Origin: Phoebastria nigripes
Taxonomy: Eukaryota > Chordata > Aves > Procellariiformes > Diomedeidae
Direction: 5' to 3'
Assembly: GCA_035582835.1 (NCBI GenBank)
Contig: JAYKAV010002932.1
Location: 2,287,977 to 2,351,976 of the forward strand
Length of the DNA stretch: 64,000 bases
How positions within the stretch are numbered: position 1 is the first letter of the stretch; each line of letters begins with the position of its first letter. Both the position numbers and the translations under genes were made by a program. The notes below the pieces were generated by a model that was not told where the DNA came from, did not search any database, and saw only the letters and a program-made list of their open reading frames with translations. This document shows, piece after piece, positions 48,258 to 59,668 of the stretch.

Positions 48258-50189
48258 AGATGTTATAGTTCCAGTTCTGATCAGAATCGATTAGATATGC
48301 ATGTGTTCAGTGCCTTGGTTTTAAGGTAAACCTGATCTCGGGGTACAATAGTGTGGGATGCAATTTCACTCAGNTTTGATACTTAACTACCCAATCCTTC
48401 TTTTTTGATTAATGTCAGAAAAAAAAATTATAATAAGTAACTTCTAATTATTTTGTGAGACAGCAGTTTTCCTAGGTAGTCCTGATAATAAAGGTAATGT
48501 TTTCAAAGTAAGTATTCTTTTTTGTTGTTGTTGCTGGCAGTTCACTTGCCTCCAATAGCAACCCAGTTATGTTTTGTAGGTCTGGTTCTGCATTCCTGCA
48601 ACCTGAGTATAGTTTCATGACTTCAACTATATGTCCAAGACTGGCAAAAACATTCAGATGTGTTATAGTCAGACAACTCTTCCAATTAATTGAATGTGTG
48701 TTTTTAATGATCTTGTAATTTAAGTGTTTGCTCAGCCAAAGATCAAGGAGAGCGTCAGTTTAATATCTGCATGGGGATGGACTGACTTACCTTTTAATCT
48801 CCAACTGAAATCAACCCATTCTCTCTTATACTGCCCATAGTATGTTGTGAGATGGAGAGGGCTGACACTCTTTGGTGGATATCATTAATATTATAATATG
48901 ATCAATAATAAATAATGATAAATATCATTAATATGATAATATGGTAAATGGCACAATATTTAGTTTGCTGCTTTTTTTTTTTTAACATCGGCATTCCTAA
49001 GTTCAACTGAATAAATGAGAAGGTTGTTTTTCATTCATTTTTGAGGTAAATTTCCAGTGTTTATATAATAGAGAAAAACTGGAGGAAGAAATCAATTCAC
49101 CGTAAGAATTCAGGAGCAAAAAGCAAATAAAATAAAGCTAACTACATCATCATTACTATATGTGAATGCATCTTATTAGCCAACTTTGTGATTTTGTGAA
49201 AGGCCTTATTAATGATTCCTAAATAAGCAGACTTTGCAATGTTGATATTATCTGTGGTGCATTATTGAGTCAACAGAAATAAACCTGCTGTCATTAGCCT
49301 AATTATTTAGATATGATGAAACATAATGACTGTTTTAAGTGCAAATAAGCTGCAGTTCGCAAGTAACTAGCCAAATAAGTGAGGTAGGATAGCAAGGAAA
49401 TGACTCACAGGAGTGGGAAGTAAAACTGAAGAAATGCAAACATTTACTAGAAGAAAAATACACATGAGATGCCATTTCTCACTGTTACAAGTACATTTGA
49501 GGGCAAACCACTGGTCCCTGAGTAGATAATGGTGGTATTGTTTATTGGATTTTTTTTTTTCTTTTAACTATCCTGCTTTGCCAAAACATCTGTCTGAAGT
49601 GAACTCTGAGCCTTCATTGCAGCCTTNGATATATCAGGTTTGCCCGTGGTTATTGCTGCATCTGTGACTTCTAAAATTATCTACAGCTGGGCTGGCTGGA
49701 GCTTAACAGTAGCCAACTCTCAGCAATTTGGCTGGTATACTGTCTTTTAGTGGAGCAGTCTGGGGCTAGAAATAAGTGCCTGTAAGGTAAAATAACTGCT
49801 TCTGTTATGAGTTAGGGAAAAAAAAAAAAAAGAGAAGGAAACTAAATTAACTTCCTGAAAGACACTTGTCAACTGTAGTTGAATAACAGCTATTTTGAAT
49901 GTCCAGTTATCTGATTAACCCCTTGATTAAAATAATTTCCTTTTTATAGCCAGAATACTTACATAAATATAGAAAAATATAATAATGTAGAAGATGTATT
50001 TAAAACCTATTTCTGACAGTCTAGTTAGGGATAGATGTTTTTGTAACTAAATGTGTTTGTCAGGAGAAAATAAGAGCCACAGGCATGCTCTCATAGTTAT
50101 ATGCAGGAAGCTGTCTTCATGCATCTTTTTTTTTCCTCATTAGCTCTAAAAATAAGGAAGATTCAGGTTTTTTGTATGTTGGCTTGTTT

Positions 50190-50190
<1 letters not shown>

Positions 50191-50231
<41 letters not shown>
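50191..50231. repeat. Poly(T) run, 41 nt
   Basis: Uninterrupted T run following GTTTG. No polyadenylation signal is seen nearby on the minus strand. Confidence 0.95.
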
Positions 50232-50510
50232 CATTTTTTCAATGTTAAACTAGTTGAAAAGAGTTCTTTCTGGCAACAGTGAAACCAGATATTGTATCAC
50301 AGAAGAGAAAATTTTAGAATTAAATTTTCTTTTAATATCTGTGGCTTCATAGTTTATTAATAAATTAACTTTTCTATTTTATTATAGATTATATGACTTT
50401 CAATATCTGCAAGTTTTTATGTAATTTTACCCTAGTTCTATTTTAAGTAATTGCAAACTGGAAGATCCTCTGAATAATAGGTAAGGATGAGTCATTTGTA
50501 CTGAGTGTTT

Positions 50511-50545
50511 AAAAAACAAACAAACAAAAAAAACCCCAAACAGAA
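50511..50545. repeat. A/C-rich low-complexity tract
   Basis: AAAC/AACCCC-type units, one of the recurring A/C-rich tracts of the window. Confidence 0.75.
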
Positions 50546-53525
50546 ACAGATGAAGCTTCCACCATTTCTTGCGACTGCTGTCATGTTTTGCCCTCCAAAA
50601 TTAAAAGCTTAAGAAAAAGAAGAAAGAATCTAAACAGGCACTCTGAGCAACCTGGCAACCAGTCAGAAATGTTTTTAAATAAACTTGGGTTATGATAAAT
50701 GTTTACCTTAGGCTGAATCTATTCTGCAGTAGACTGAAATATTTCAGAGTGTGTATGGACTGTATGCTTATCCGTTGTTAAGTGCATATGCTTTGTGATT
50801 CTTCCAGTGTGTGTACATGTTGCTTTCACGTGTGTATATTCTTGGATCAGAAGCAAATTACAAAGGTACTGATTCATTATGGTAAACATCTGTGTGAAGC
50901 AGTTTCCGACAGTTTGCCTGAAGGTTTCTTCTTAATGGCATAACTCTTAGGTTAATTCTCAGTTCAAAATCTTGTTCTTTGAGTGTTTACAGCCTATTAG
51001 AATTCATCATCTATTATATTTAGAGCACAAGACTTATGTGGTATGAGTACATTTTCTTTCCCATGCTTCTCGTTAGGTTATTCTCTTAGGGTTTTTTAAT
51101 TGATTTTTCTACTCTTTGTGAAGTTCATTTAGAAAGTCCATTTGATATTTTCATCTGAAAAGTGCTAAATATGTATCATGCAGAAAAGCATGTGCTCTCC
51201 ACCTTTAGCTGCTAACAGCTAATCATAGGTTACAATTTTTGTTTGTTTTTAATGAGAGCAAATTATCAGTTTTTAAGCCAGGAGAGAAGTGTAGATGGGC
51301 TAAAAAGAAAAATGTGGTACTAGTACTGAACTTAAGGAGGGCACTGGAGTAGAAAAGATTAAAAGCTGGGGTTCCCAGATACGGTGGTGGTGTATAGATC
51401 GTAAACTGGAAGGTTAGCTAACTAAGGAAAACAAATACATAACAAACAGATCTGATTAGAATTTTTCAGTGCTTCTTTGCAAATAGACAAGATACTTTAA
51501 AGTTAATTCTGCACAAGAAATACGTTGCTTTTCAACCAACAGTGATAGATAGTGAGTTCCTGTCTCTGTAAAAGAAAAATGGGTTTCCACTTAACTCAGT
51601 CATAGTTGCATTCTGGACAAAGAGGCTGTGCGCTGTTAATCTTACACCGAAGTCTACAGAGTCGATATTGATCCAGCTGCTAAATTGGGCCCTTGCTGCA
51701 GCAACTCAAAGACACTACTGCAAAGACATCTCTGAGAAAAACGCATGACGTTATAAACTTTCTTGAATTTTATGAAAAATTAATCAAAAAGCATGAAAAA
51801 CATAGGTTATTTAATATTACAATGTATTGTTTAAATATACTATAATTTGTAACAGTAGGTACCAACCTTAAGGAGCATGGACTGTGTTTTTTACTTTTAT
51901 TCCTGCCTGTCTATTTCCTTGGGCATTTCTTTCCTTTTTCTGTGCTTTTGTTTTCTATCAGTAAAATTAAGATAATAGTTAAGTTGATGCTTAGCTTCCT
52001 TTTGTAAGGTGCATTGATTTATAGACACAAGAAATTACTTCTTTTTTTTTAAAACTGTTATGTAATTATCCTACATTTGAATTCATACTTCTATATTTTT
52101 ATTTCTTAATACTGAAATTTTAATAAAATAATCTTGTATACCTTTATTAGTTACATTTTCTTAGTAAAATTAATTCAAGCTTTCATAATGCAAATAGGAT
52201 TCTAATATTTTGTATTTGATGAATTTAATTATTAGGTCAAAATGCTATGTCAGTACTTTCACTTCTAATACATACAATATTATCAAATGCCATATGCCGA
52301 AATTCTTACTCTGTCTATACTATCAGGGAGCTCATTAATCATCATGTTAACAGCATTGGCCTTGTTATGCTGCTCCTGTGTATTTCATTTACCATTTCTA
52401 TAGACTTGGATCATTTGCCTTCTATTTTTATTTAGGTTATCTAGTTCTTTCAATCATTTCTTGCACGTTACCCCTTATAATTATCTTAATGTATTTTAAC
52501 TGAAAGATTTTCTTTTACAAAGCTGTAAAGTTTTTACAGAAACTTAAGAATACTCTAACAAATCTGACGCCCAGATTTTTTTTTTTTTTTAATATCATCT
52601 TCTTGATAAAGACAGTAGATTGAAACAAATGCTGTAAATACAAAATCACTCAGGAGTTCCTCATCTGAACTGTTCCATATGGTAAGATTGTGAATCCATT
52701 TTCTTTTCAAATTTTTGTTTAGGTTAACATGCAATTAGTCTACTGTATAATTTGATAAATCATCTCAGTATTCACCTGATGGAAAAGTAGTGCAACTACA
52801 AAAAAGTCAACATATTTCCAGATCTTTAGTAACAGTCTTCAAAAAATGTGTGGTTTGCAAGCCAGAATTCATTTGGGACGATGTGTGGCTCTGGTGCTGA
52901 CGTTATCATTTTCCTTGCATTGAAACCAAAAAACCCTTAGATCCAGGCAATTTGATTCTCTTCTTCGTACTCATAATTTCTTGATTGCCCAAAATAAACT
53001 CTTCCTTAAAGTCTATAAAATCTTTTCAGCAGTTATATCATTTCTGATAAGTCAGCTTCTGGTTCAGCACTCTGGAGCATTTACCAAGCGTTGTCCTCTC
53101 TGTATTACTCTCAGCATAAGCCTAGAGTGAACCACTGGCTCGTGAGAGCTTAACTGAGTTTCTGTTGTAGTGGATGTCTATGAAGAATTAAAATGCTATT
53201 AATTTCAGAACTTTCTCAAGTCTAGTGTGAACAATTCTATAGTGTTATACATACTGAGATAGATGTGATGATTTGTACTTAGTTTGTCATTTTAATGGCT
53301 TTTATGTTGCTTATGCTTTTGCATAAAAGGTAAATAAAACAATGATTCAGTTGATAACAGTTGCATGTGTTTTGATACCAGTTGCACAAAGCAGTTCTCT
53401 TTCTGGAAAAGTTTAACCTCTATACTCATAAATACGACAGAATCATAATTTCCAAAATATACCAATGAGGAAACATTGCACAGAGTTCTTATGAAACCTT
53501 TTTGAAGTTGATTGATGTTTCACAG

Positions 53526-53661
53526 AGTTTACTTACAATACGTACGATAAAATTTTGCATAATTCAGAGTATGCTATTTGATCTTGCAGCATTTATTGAA
53601 CTAAGAGTTTTTATAAAATGCATAAACAAATATATCAAACCAATGGTAGAAGTACTCCAGG
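53526..53661 (+). other. Possible 136-nt exon (weak)
   Basis: The donor is excellent (CTCCAGG|GTAAGTA). The acceptor (GATTGATGTTTCACAG) is moderate, and an alternative acceptor lies at TTTGATCTTGCAG inside the segment. One frame is open throughout (ending INKYIKPMVEVLQ before the donor) and continues 5' of the acceptor. The segment is as AT-rich as its flanks, which argues against a conserved coding exon. No family is recognised. Confidence 0.15.
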
Positions 53662-55692
53662 GTAAGTACATCAACTGTCTGAGAACTGTGCTCTAAATTA
53701 CTACTACAGATTTTCAGTGCGTATGATGCCAAATACGCAATGAGCCTTTAAAAACAATTTTCGCCTTTCAAGTGATTCTCCTATACTATAGTACAAAAAA
53801 ATTTTTTTTTAGTCATAAAGATGGGAGCTGGTAGAGCATAAATAGGCATCACATCAAGATTTAAGTTAGTCTTCAGTAAATACTGCTTTCTGGGATTATT
53901 ATTGCAGATCTACAGTATAAAGATTCAGTCTTTTGGGAGTCACTCGCCACTTCCCCTCGATGCGGAGGGTGGGATGTCATGAAACACCTTCCAAAAATGA
54001 CCGAAATCCAAACAAANTGCTTTAAAGGTTAAATTTTTAAAGAAATCCAAAAAAGCTGAGTAGTTGGTTCCTCTTGATTTCCAGTAAGAACAATGCTGAA
54101 TTGCCTCAGATCCAGTAAAATCTCAACCATACAGTGTATCGAGTGGGAGTGCTAGCTGGTGTGGGTTAGTGAGAGAACTGAAGCTCATCTATCAGCCATG
54201 AAGAGAACAGTTAAAACATCCTCAACTGCTGGAAGATTGTATCCATATTCAGACTTCAAAAGTGAGCTCCAGTTAATCAGAAGTATTTATACTCTCTTTG
54301 TTTAATTTTCTTTTCTAAATTCACTTTCTGTCATGTTTCCCATTACTAAGTGGGAGGCATTCTTAAGCAGAAAGAGCATTCATCCAGTCAGAAAAACAAT
54401 AATTTTGCCTGTTATTTTCACTGCTTTCTTTGACATTATTTTCTTGATTATACTTGGTCCTGGTTTGTCTGGTTCTGTTGGGGAGGTTGTTCATGCAGGG
54501 GGGCTGCAAAGGGAGCCTGCAACAAACTCATCTACAAAGGCAGTAAACTAAGCTTATAATAACTGAAATATAACTTGAGACAGAGGTGGTTTTTTTTTTT
54601 TGCAGACTATTCAATTTTTTTTTTTATTTCAGATTTTGCTTTGTTTAGTTAATGACATGTAATCATTACAGCAGCCTGTGGAAACAAGCATTGTAACATA
54701 TGCGCATTATTCACAAGTCATCATTATTGTGTATAAAAGAGAAAAATATCTCCCAAAGACTTCTACCATCTCACAGTCTGCTCAAACCATTGGCATATTG
54801 ATGTTAGGACAAGAGACTGGTAGAACAGAAAGCAACCTTAGAAAAATTCATAATGTGAGCTTAGATGCATACTTGGATTAATTCACCAACCTCAGCTGAT
54901 TAGCTGCTGCTTTTAAAAGTTTTGGGGGTCTGATTTGTGTCTGGGTTTTTTGTGTGGTGTTTTGTCTTTGCCTGCCAAGTTTTCCCAAATGTCACTAGTT
55001 TATTTCACATCGCAGCCAATCTCCCTTACTTAGCCAGCTTGTATGTCAGTGTATATCTTTATGCTGCTGTGGGCATGAAGTAAGCAAAAACTAAGAGAGA
55101 AATGCATTAGTCGTTTCTTGTTGTTTGGAAGATGTTTGAGAGTCCCATTGCATAGAAGAGGAATAGCAGAATTAGCAATGGTATGCCAGCAATCAGTTTT
55201 CTTGTTATGTAGAATTCTGTAACACGACATTTCAAAGTACCTGTCTTTCATTCTGTGATGATATAGGGACAGTGACAAATTACTTTATTTTAAAGTATAA
55301 CTTCCAAACCTATGTTTTGNTTTTTTTATTAACTTTCAAAGGCCTCTGATTCAGCAGCAGTACATGGTTTTGCTTGTGTGTGCATGCAGATAGTAGAAGA
55401 GAGGGCTCACCACAGAACCCTACGTCTTCCAATTTTACTGTGATAGACCTCCACCTCTGATTGTGCAATGNTTCAGTGAGGGCATTGATTAAGCAGTGAT
55501 TTGCCTTTAGATGTGAACTCTGATCATGTTATTAGAATCACAATTTAAAAAAATGGAACGACGTTTTCTGTAATACTAATAAACAAATGTAGCTGAGGAT
55601 GGTGGTGTTTAGGAGGACGACAAATGTAGTGAAAATCAGTGATGTTACTGAAAAAAATAGAAGAAAAACTGTATATTAGAATGTAAAAGTTA

Positions 55693-56346
55693 GACACCAA
55701 GTTGAACACGGAGCCGGGAATGTGCCTTTGTGGCAAAGCAGCTTAATGATATCCTAGGCTGCATGAGGAGGAGTGTTGCCAGCAGGTCAAGGGAGGTGAT
55801 CCTTCCCTCTGCTCAGCACTGGGGAGGCCACACCTGGAGTTCTGTGTCCAGTTCTGGCCTCCCCAGTACAAGAGAGATATGGAGCTACCAGAGAGAGTCC
55901 AACAAAGGGCCACAAAGATGCATAAGGGACTGGAGCATCTCTCCTGTGAGAAAAAGCTAAGAGAGCTGGGACTGCTTAGCCTGGGGAAGCGAAGGCTCGG
56001 GGGAAATCTCATCAATGTATATGAATACCTGAAGGCAGGGTGCAGAGAGGATGGAGCCAAGCTCATTCAGCAGTGTCCAATGACAGAACAAGAGACAATG
56101 GGCACAAACTGAAATGCAGGAGGTTACCTCTGAACATCAGGAAACATTTTTTCACTGTGAGGGTGACTGAGCACTGAGACCTGGTTGCCCAGGGAAGTTC
56201 TGGGGTCTCCCACCTTGGAGCTATTCAAAAGCTGGCTGGACGTGGTCCTGGGCAATGATCTAGGTGGCCCTGCTTGAGCAAGTGGGTTGGACCAGATGAC
56301 CTCCAGAGGTCCCTTCCATCCTAAGCCAGTCTGTGATTCTGTGATT
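55693..56346 (+). mobile_element. CR1 LINE, 5'-truncated, inactivated
   Basis: Follows the CR1 ORF2 C-terminus from the ACACCAAGTTGAAC segment through AGTGTTGCCAGCAGGTCAAG, CTGTGTCCAGTTCTGG, TACAAGAGAGATATGGAGC and AAGAGAGCTGGGACTG to TTGCCCAGGGAAGTTCTGGG. The 3'UTR follows (GGTGGCCCTGCTTGAGCA, GGACCAGATGACCTCCAGAG) and ends CTGTGATTCTGTGATT. The ORF2 frame is broken by frameshifts and stops, for example TGA near 56110. The copy is longer than the others in the window but lacks the catalytic reverse transcriptase core. Its 3' end differs from the 14478 copy, so it belongs to a different subfamily and is older. Confidence 0.95.
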
Positions 56347-56751
56347 TAACAATGCAAAAGTGACAGTGTTACAGGTTAATGTGCAGTATTCATGTAACCC
56401 GCTTTTTAAGGTCTGATGCCTCTTCTTGCATAATCATTAAATACTTGAGGAGAGATGGAAGAAGAGAAGAGGAAAGTAGAGAGTAGTAGTGAATGAAATG
56501 ACTTAATTAAATTAGCTAATAGTCATAACCCTTCATTTATATCAGCAACTGCACTTCCCCGTGTGGTCTCATAACATTCCAAACTCTTAAATGTTGTAAA
56601 GGTTAACATCTGTGCTGCAACAGTTACGAAATTTAATCTTTTTCCTTGTGTGAAGGACGAACTTTGAATTTAAATGGAAGAAAATACCCTAAAACAGACA
56701 ACAAATGCAGTGCAAACTTCCTAATGGTAAGCATCATTTAGTAGCAGGGAG

Positions 56752-56768
56752 AGATCTCCATTGCTGGA

Positions 56769-56801
<33 letters not shown>
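56752..56801. repeat. Perfect 9-bp hairpin followed by poly(A)
   Basis: AGATCTCCA (56752-56760), loop TTGC, TGGAGATCT (56765-56773), then TT and 26 As (56776-56801). Confidence 0.9.
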
Positions 56802-56803
<2 letters not shown>

Positions 56804-58267
56804 CCAGGACAGCAGAAATAAAATTTCAACCCGTCTTGGAGTAACAGAGTGGAGTAGTGAAATCTCAAGGTGCTATCTGCCCTTATTTAAACACTTCTCT
56901 AAAGACAAGGTTTGGGATTCTGTTGGACATTTACATTATCAGCTGAATGCATTGAAAAGATAACAATGTTCCCGTGCAGAACTGAGTGGGATCTGAACTA
57001 TTTTAAAGCAAATTATCCTCATCTAAAAAACCCCCAAAAAACCCACAACCCCAAAAAAAGTTTGAGCACTGTAGTCTAGTGTAGCCAAACTGATTAGTTC
57101 TTTGCTTTTCCTTCTACCTACACTTCTTGCAAGCAACACTTATCTGAAAAAGAATTTTTACTCTGCTGCTTTCCTTGCTGTGCTAATCACCTGTATCTGA
57201 AAATACATCTTCAGAATTGTTTTATTATGACAGGTCAGCAGATAAAAGCTGGATACCAGGGGGTAAATAGCACTGACTAACAGGCTTTCTTTCTGTAACC
57301 TAAGCAATATTCCAGAAAAAACTTGGTTCATCATTGGTGTTAGGTTTGAAAATATTACTGGAAAATGAAGTCCTGTACTTTGTTGCTGGAGGTGAGATTT
57401 TGTCTTACATTCTGGTTTTCCTGTCTCTCAGTTAATTTATGTGATAATTACCACCACAGTTGACTGACCGAAATCTTTAATGATAAAACTATAGGAACCT
57501 AGGCACCATGGTGAGATTGAGCTATTAGTGTCTTTATGTGTGAGAGACACAGAGAGTGCTTTGCCTTCTAATTTTTTTTTCTTTGTCACTTAGCACGGAG
57601 ATGCACAATGGAAGTGCAAGTACCACAAAATGCTTTCTGCTCCTTGATTCTAGGTAGTGGATGTTTTTTGTACCAAAGTGTGTAGCATTTCTATACTGCC
57701 TATTTCACCAGTTTCTCATCACTCTTGCAGTATCACATACTCTAAATGGGAGGTCAAACCCTTGCAAGCAGATGCTGTTCTGGTATAAGAACATATCAGA
57801 ACTTCATGGGCAGCCTTAGGTCTGAAATACACTGAGGTATGGTGATGTGCACAAAAGACATATTTGGCCATATTTCTATCTTTTTCACACTTGATGGCTT
57901 ATGATCTAACAGTGCTGTGCTATATATTATCTGTAGAAGGTGATTTCCCAGGTTGAACTTAAAAATTACTGAATTATTGATGCATTTTAAGCATGCATTA
58001 ATGGCTTGGATGTAAATGTCTATATTTAACATAACCACTAATAATCTGGGCCTGCTTAGGAACAGTATGGTCAATTATTTTTCCCACTATCTCATGTTTG
58101 TTTTTAGTACAAACATGATTTACAATAATCTGCTTTATTGAAATACTTTTTTTTTTTTTTTTGGCAAATTCAGTATAGTAGAACAGAATGTGTATATTAA
58201 TTTCTATGACCTAGGGATGATTTGAATCAAAATGTTGTCCTTGCTAATGGTTGAATGCCTGCACATC

Positions 58268-58291
58268 AAAAAAAAAAAAAAAAAAAAAAAA
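58268..58291. repeat. Poly(A) run, 24 nt
   Basis: Uninterrupted A run after GCACATC, with no polyadenylation signal recognised just upstream. Confidence 0.95.
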
Positions 58292-59256
58292 GTATCTGAA
58301 AGCACTGAGCCATTAGTTGATTCAGAACAGTAATATCACAGCTTCAGCAAAAACATTCTTCACTGTGGAGTCCACACATCCAAAGCATCCAGAATTTCCT
58401 ACTATTTTCTACTGGAGTTTAAATAACACTCTTGGTAGTAAAATCGTGGAATACATATGAATATGAAAATAATATCCTTTTCACTGTTGGATAGATCAGG
58501 CAGCTTATCTGACTGAAAATGAATCCTTTTTTGTAAAGTTAGATTTTGGTTGCATCAGCTTGCCCTAATGCAGCTGACTGTGCAACTGTGGGACCACTAA
58601 CACCAAAATACAGGAATACAAAACCAGCGCTGAGGAGAGCACTGGAAAGGGCAGCCCCGCTGACTGGGTAACTCTTATCTCTATCCAAGACACAGTGTTT
58701 GAATCTCAGCATAGTGTTAGGAAAGTCAGAAAAGAGTTGGTGCATCCTCTTTCCGCATTCCTAGAGCCTTTTTTGTTTAAAAAAAGCTGCCACCAACAAA
58801 AAAGACCTTGAAATCATGATTTTACACAGCCAGTCAGGGACTCAGAAATTGATGGTCAAAGCTGGTATCAACTTAAGTTTACTTCTAAAATCAACAATAT
58901 ATTTACAGCAGCTAATCCATGACAGCCAAGGTTTCAAAAGCAGAGTGCCAGAAAGAATCGCATGCACAGACCAATGACAAGAAAGGCTTTCTTTAAGAGA
59001 CTTCATGAGAATAGCCATTTATCTGGCATCATTTTTTGTTACAGATGCCAGAAGCCTTTCTGTGACAACAAGGCATGAAATTTACCTCCAGCCTGGCATC
59101 CTGTCTGTGTTTGCTCAGTTTGGTAGGGAGGCAGCCAGTTAAATAATACAAAGTGATTTTCAACAAATTTAACATGCCTTGTCTAGTTTATATCTTCCAG
59201 GAACACTCCGATACTCTTAACGCTATTTTGTTTTGTGATTATTTTTTTTCCTGTGT

Positions 59257-59300
59257 AAAAAAAACCAAACCAACCAAACAAACAAAAAACCAAAAAAACA
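59257..59300. repeat. A/C-rich low-complexity tract
   Basis: AAACC/CCAAA units. A second similar tract lies about 310 bp further on at 59611-59668. Confidence 0.8.
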
Positions 59301-59610
59301 ATAGCACCTTACTCTTAGTGAAGCAATCCTCTGTCAGTGAGGATGGGATGTTGACTTGTGCTACCAGACTCCAGTGTGTAAAGCTGAGGGACTAGCGAGC
59401 TATTGGAACATTCCCTGGAGAACTACTTCTCTCTGAATGTAGGTTGCAGGTAATAAAAGTTGGTGTGTATTATTTTGGGGAAAGAAAAAGAGAAAAAAAT
59501 CCTTCAATTTCTTTCATTCATGGAGCCACCAGCAGTGGCTGTAAGTGTGCCCAGTCTGTTCTTTGGGGATGCTCCAAATTGTGTTGGCATTTCCTAGCTA
59601 ATTTCTGGTT

Positions 59611-59668
59611 AAAAACAAAAAACAAAAAAACGCCCAAAAACCAAAAAAAAACCAACCCCACCACACCT
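59611..59668. repeat. A/C-rich low-complexity tract
   Basis: Runs of A broken by C, CC and CCC, grading into ACCAACCCCACCACACC. Confidence 0.8.

Larger units (their letters stand above)
46605..55692. other. Non-coding stretch, no gene confirmed
   Basis: Mixed AT-rich unique DNA. It holds a CT microsatellite (47905-47927), a TTTTG run (48226-48257), a palindrome-rich AT block (48878-48950), a possible conserved non-coding block (49130-49420), a 41-nt poly(T) (50191-50231), an A/C tract (50511-50545) and a candidate exon (53526-53661). A 143-codon frame at 47898-48329 begins inside the CT repeat and has no recognisable domain. Confidence 0.55.

Noticed and set aside
47898..48329. 143-codon plus-strand ORF as a gene
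   Set aside because: It begins inside a CT microsatellite. About one frame of this length is expected by chance in 64 kb of AT-rich DNA, and no domain is seen.
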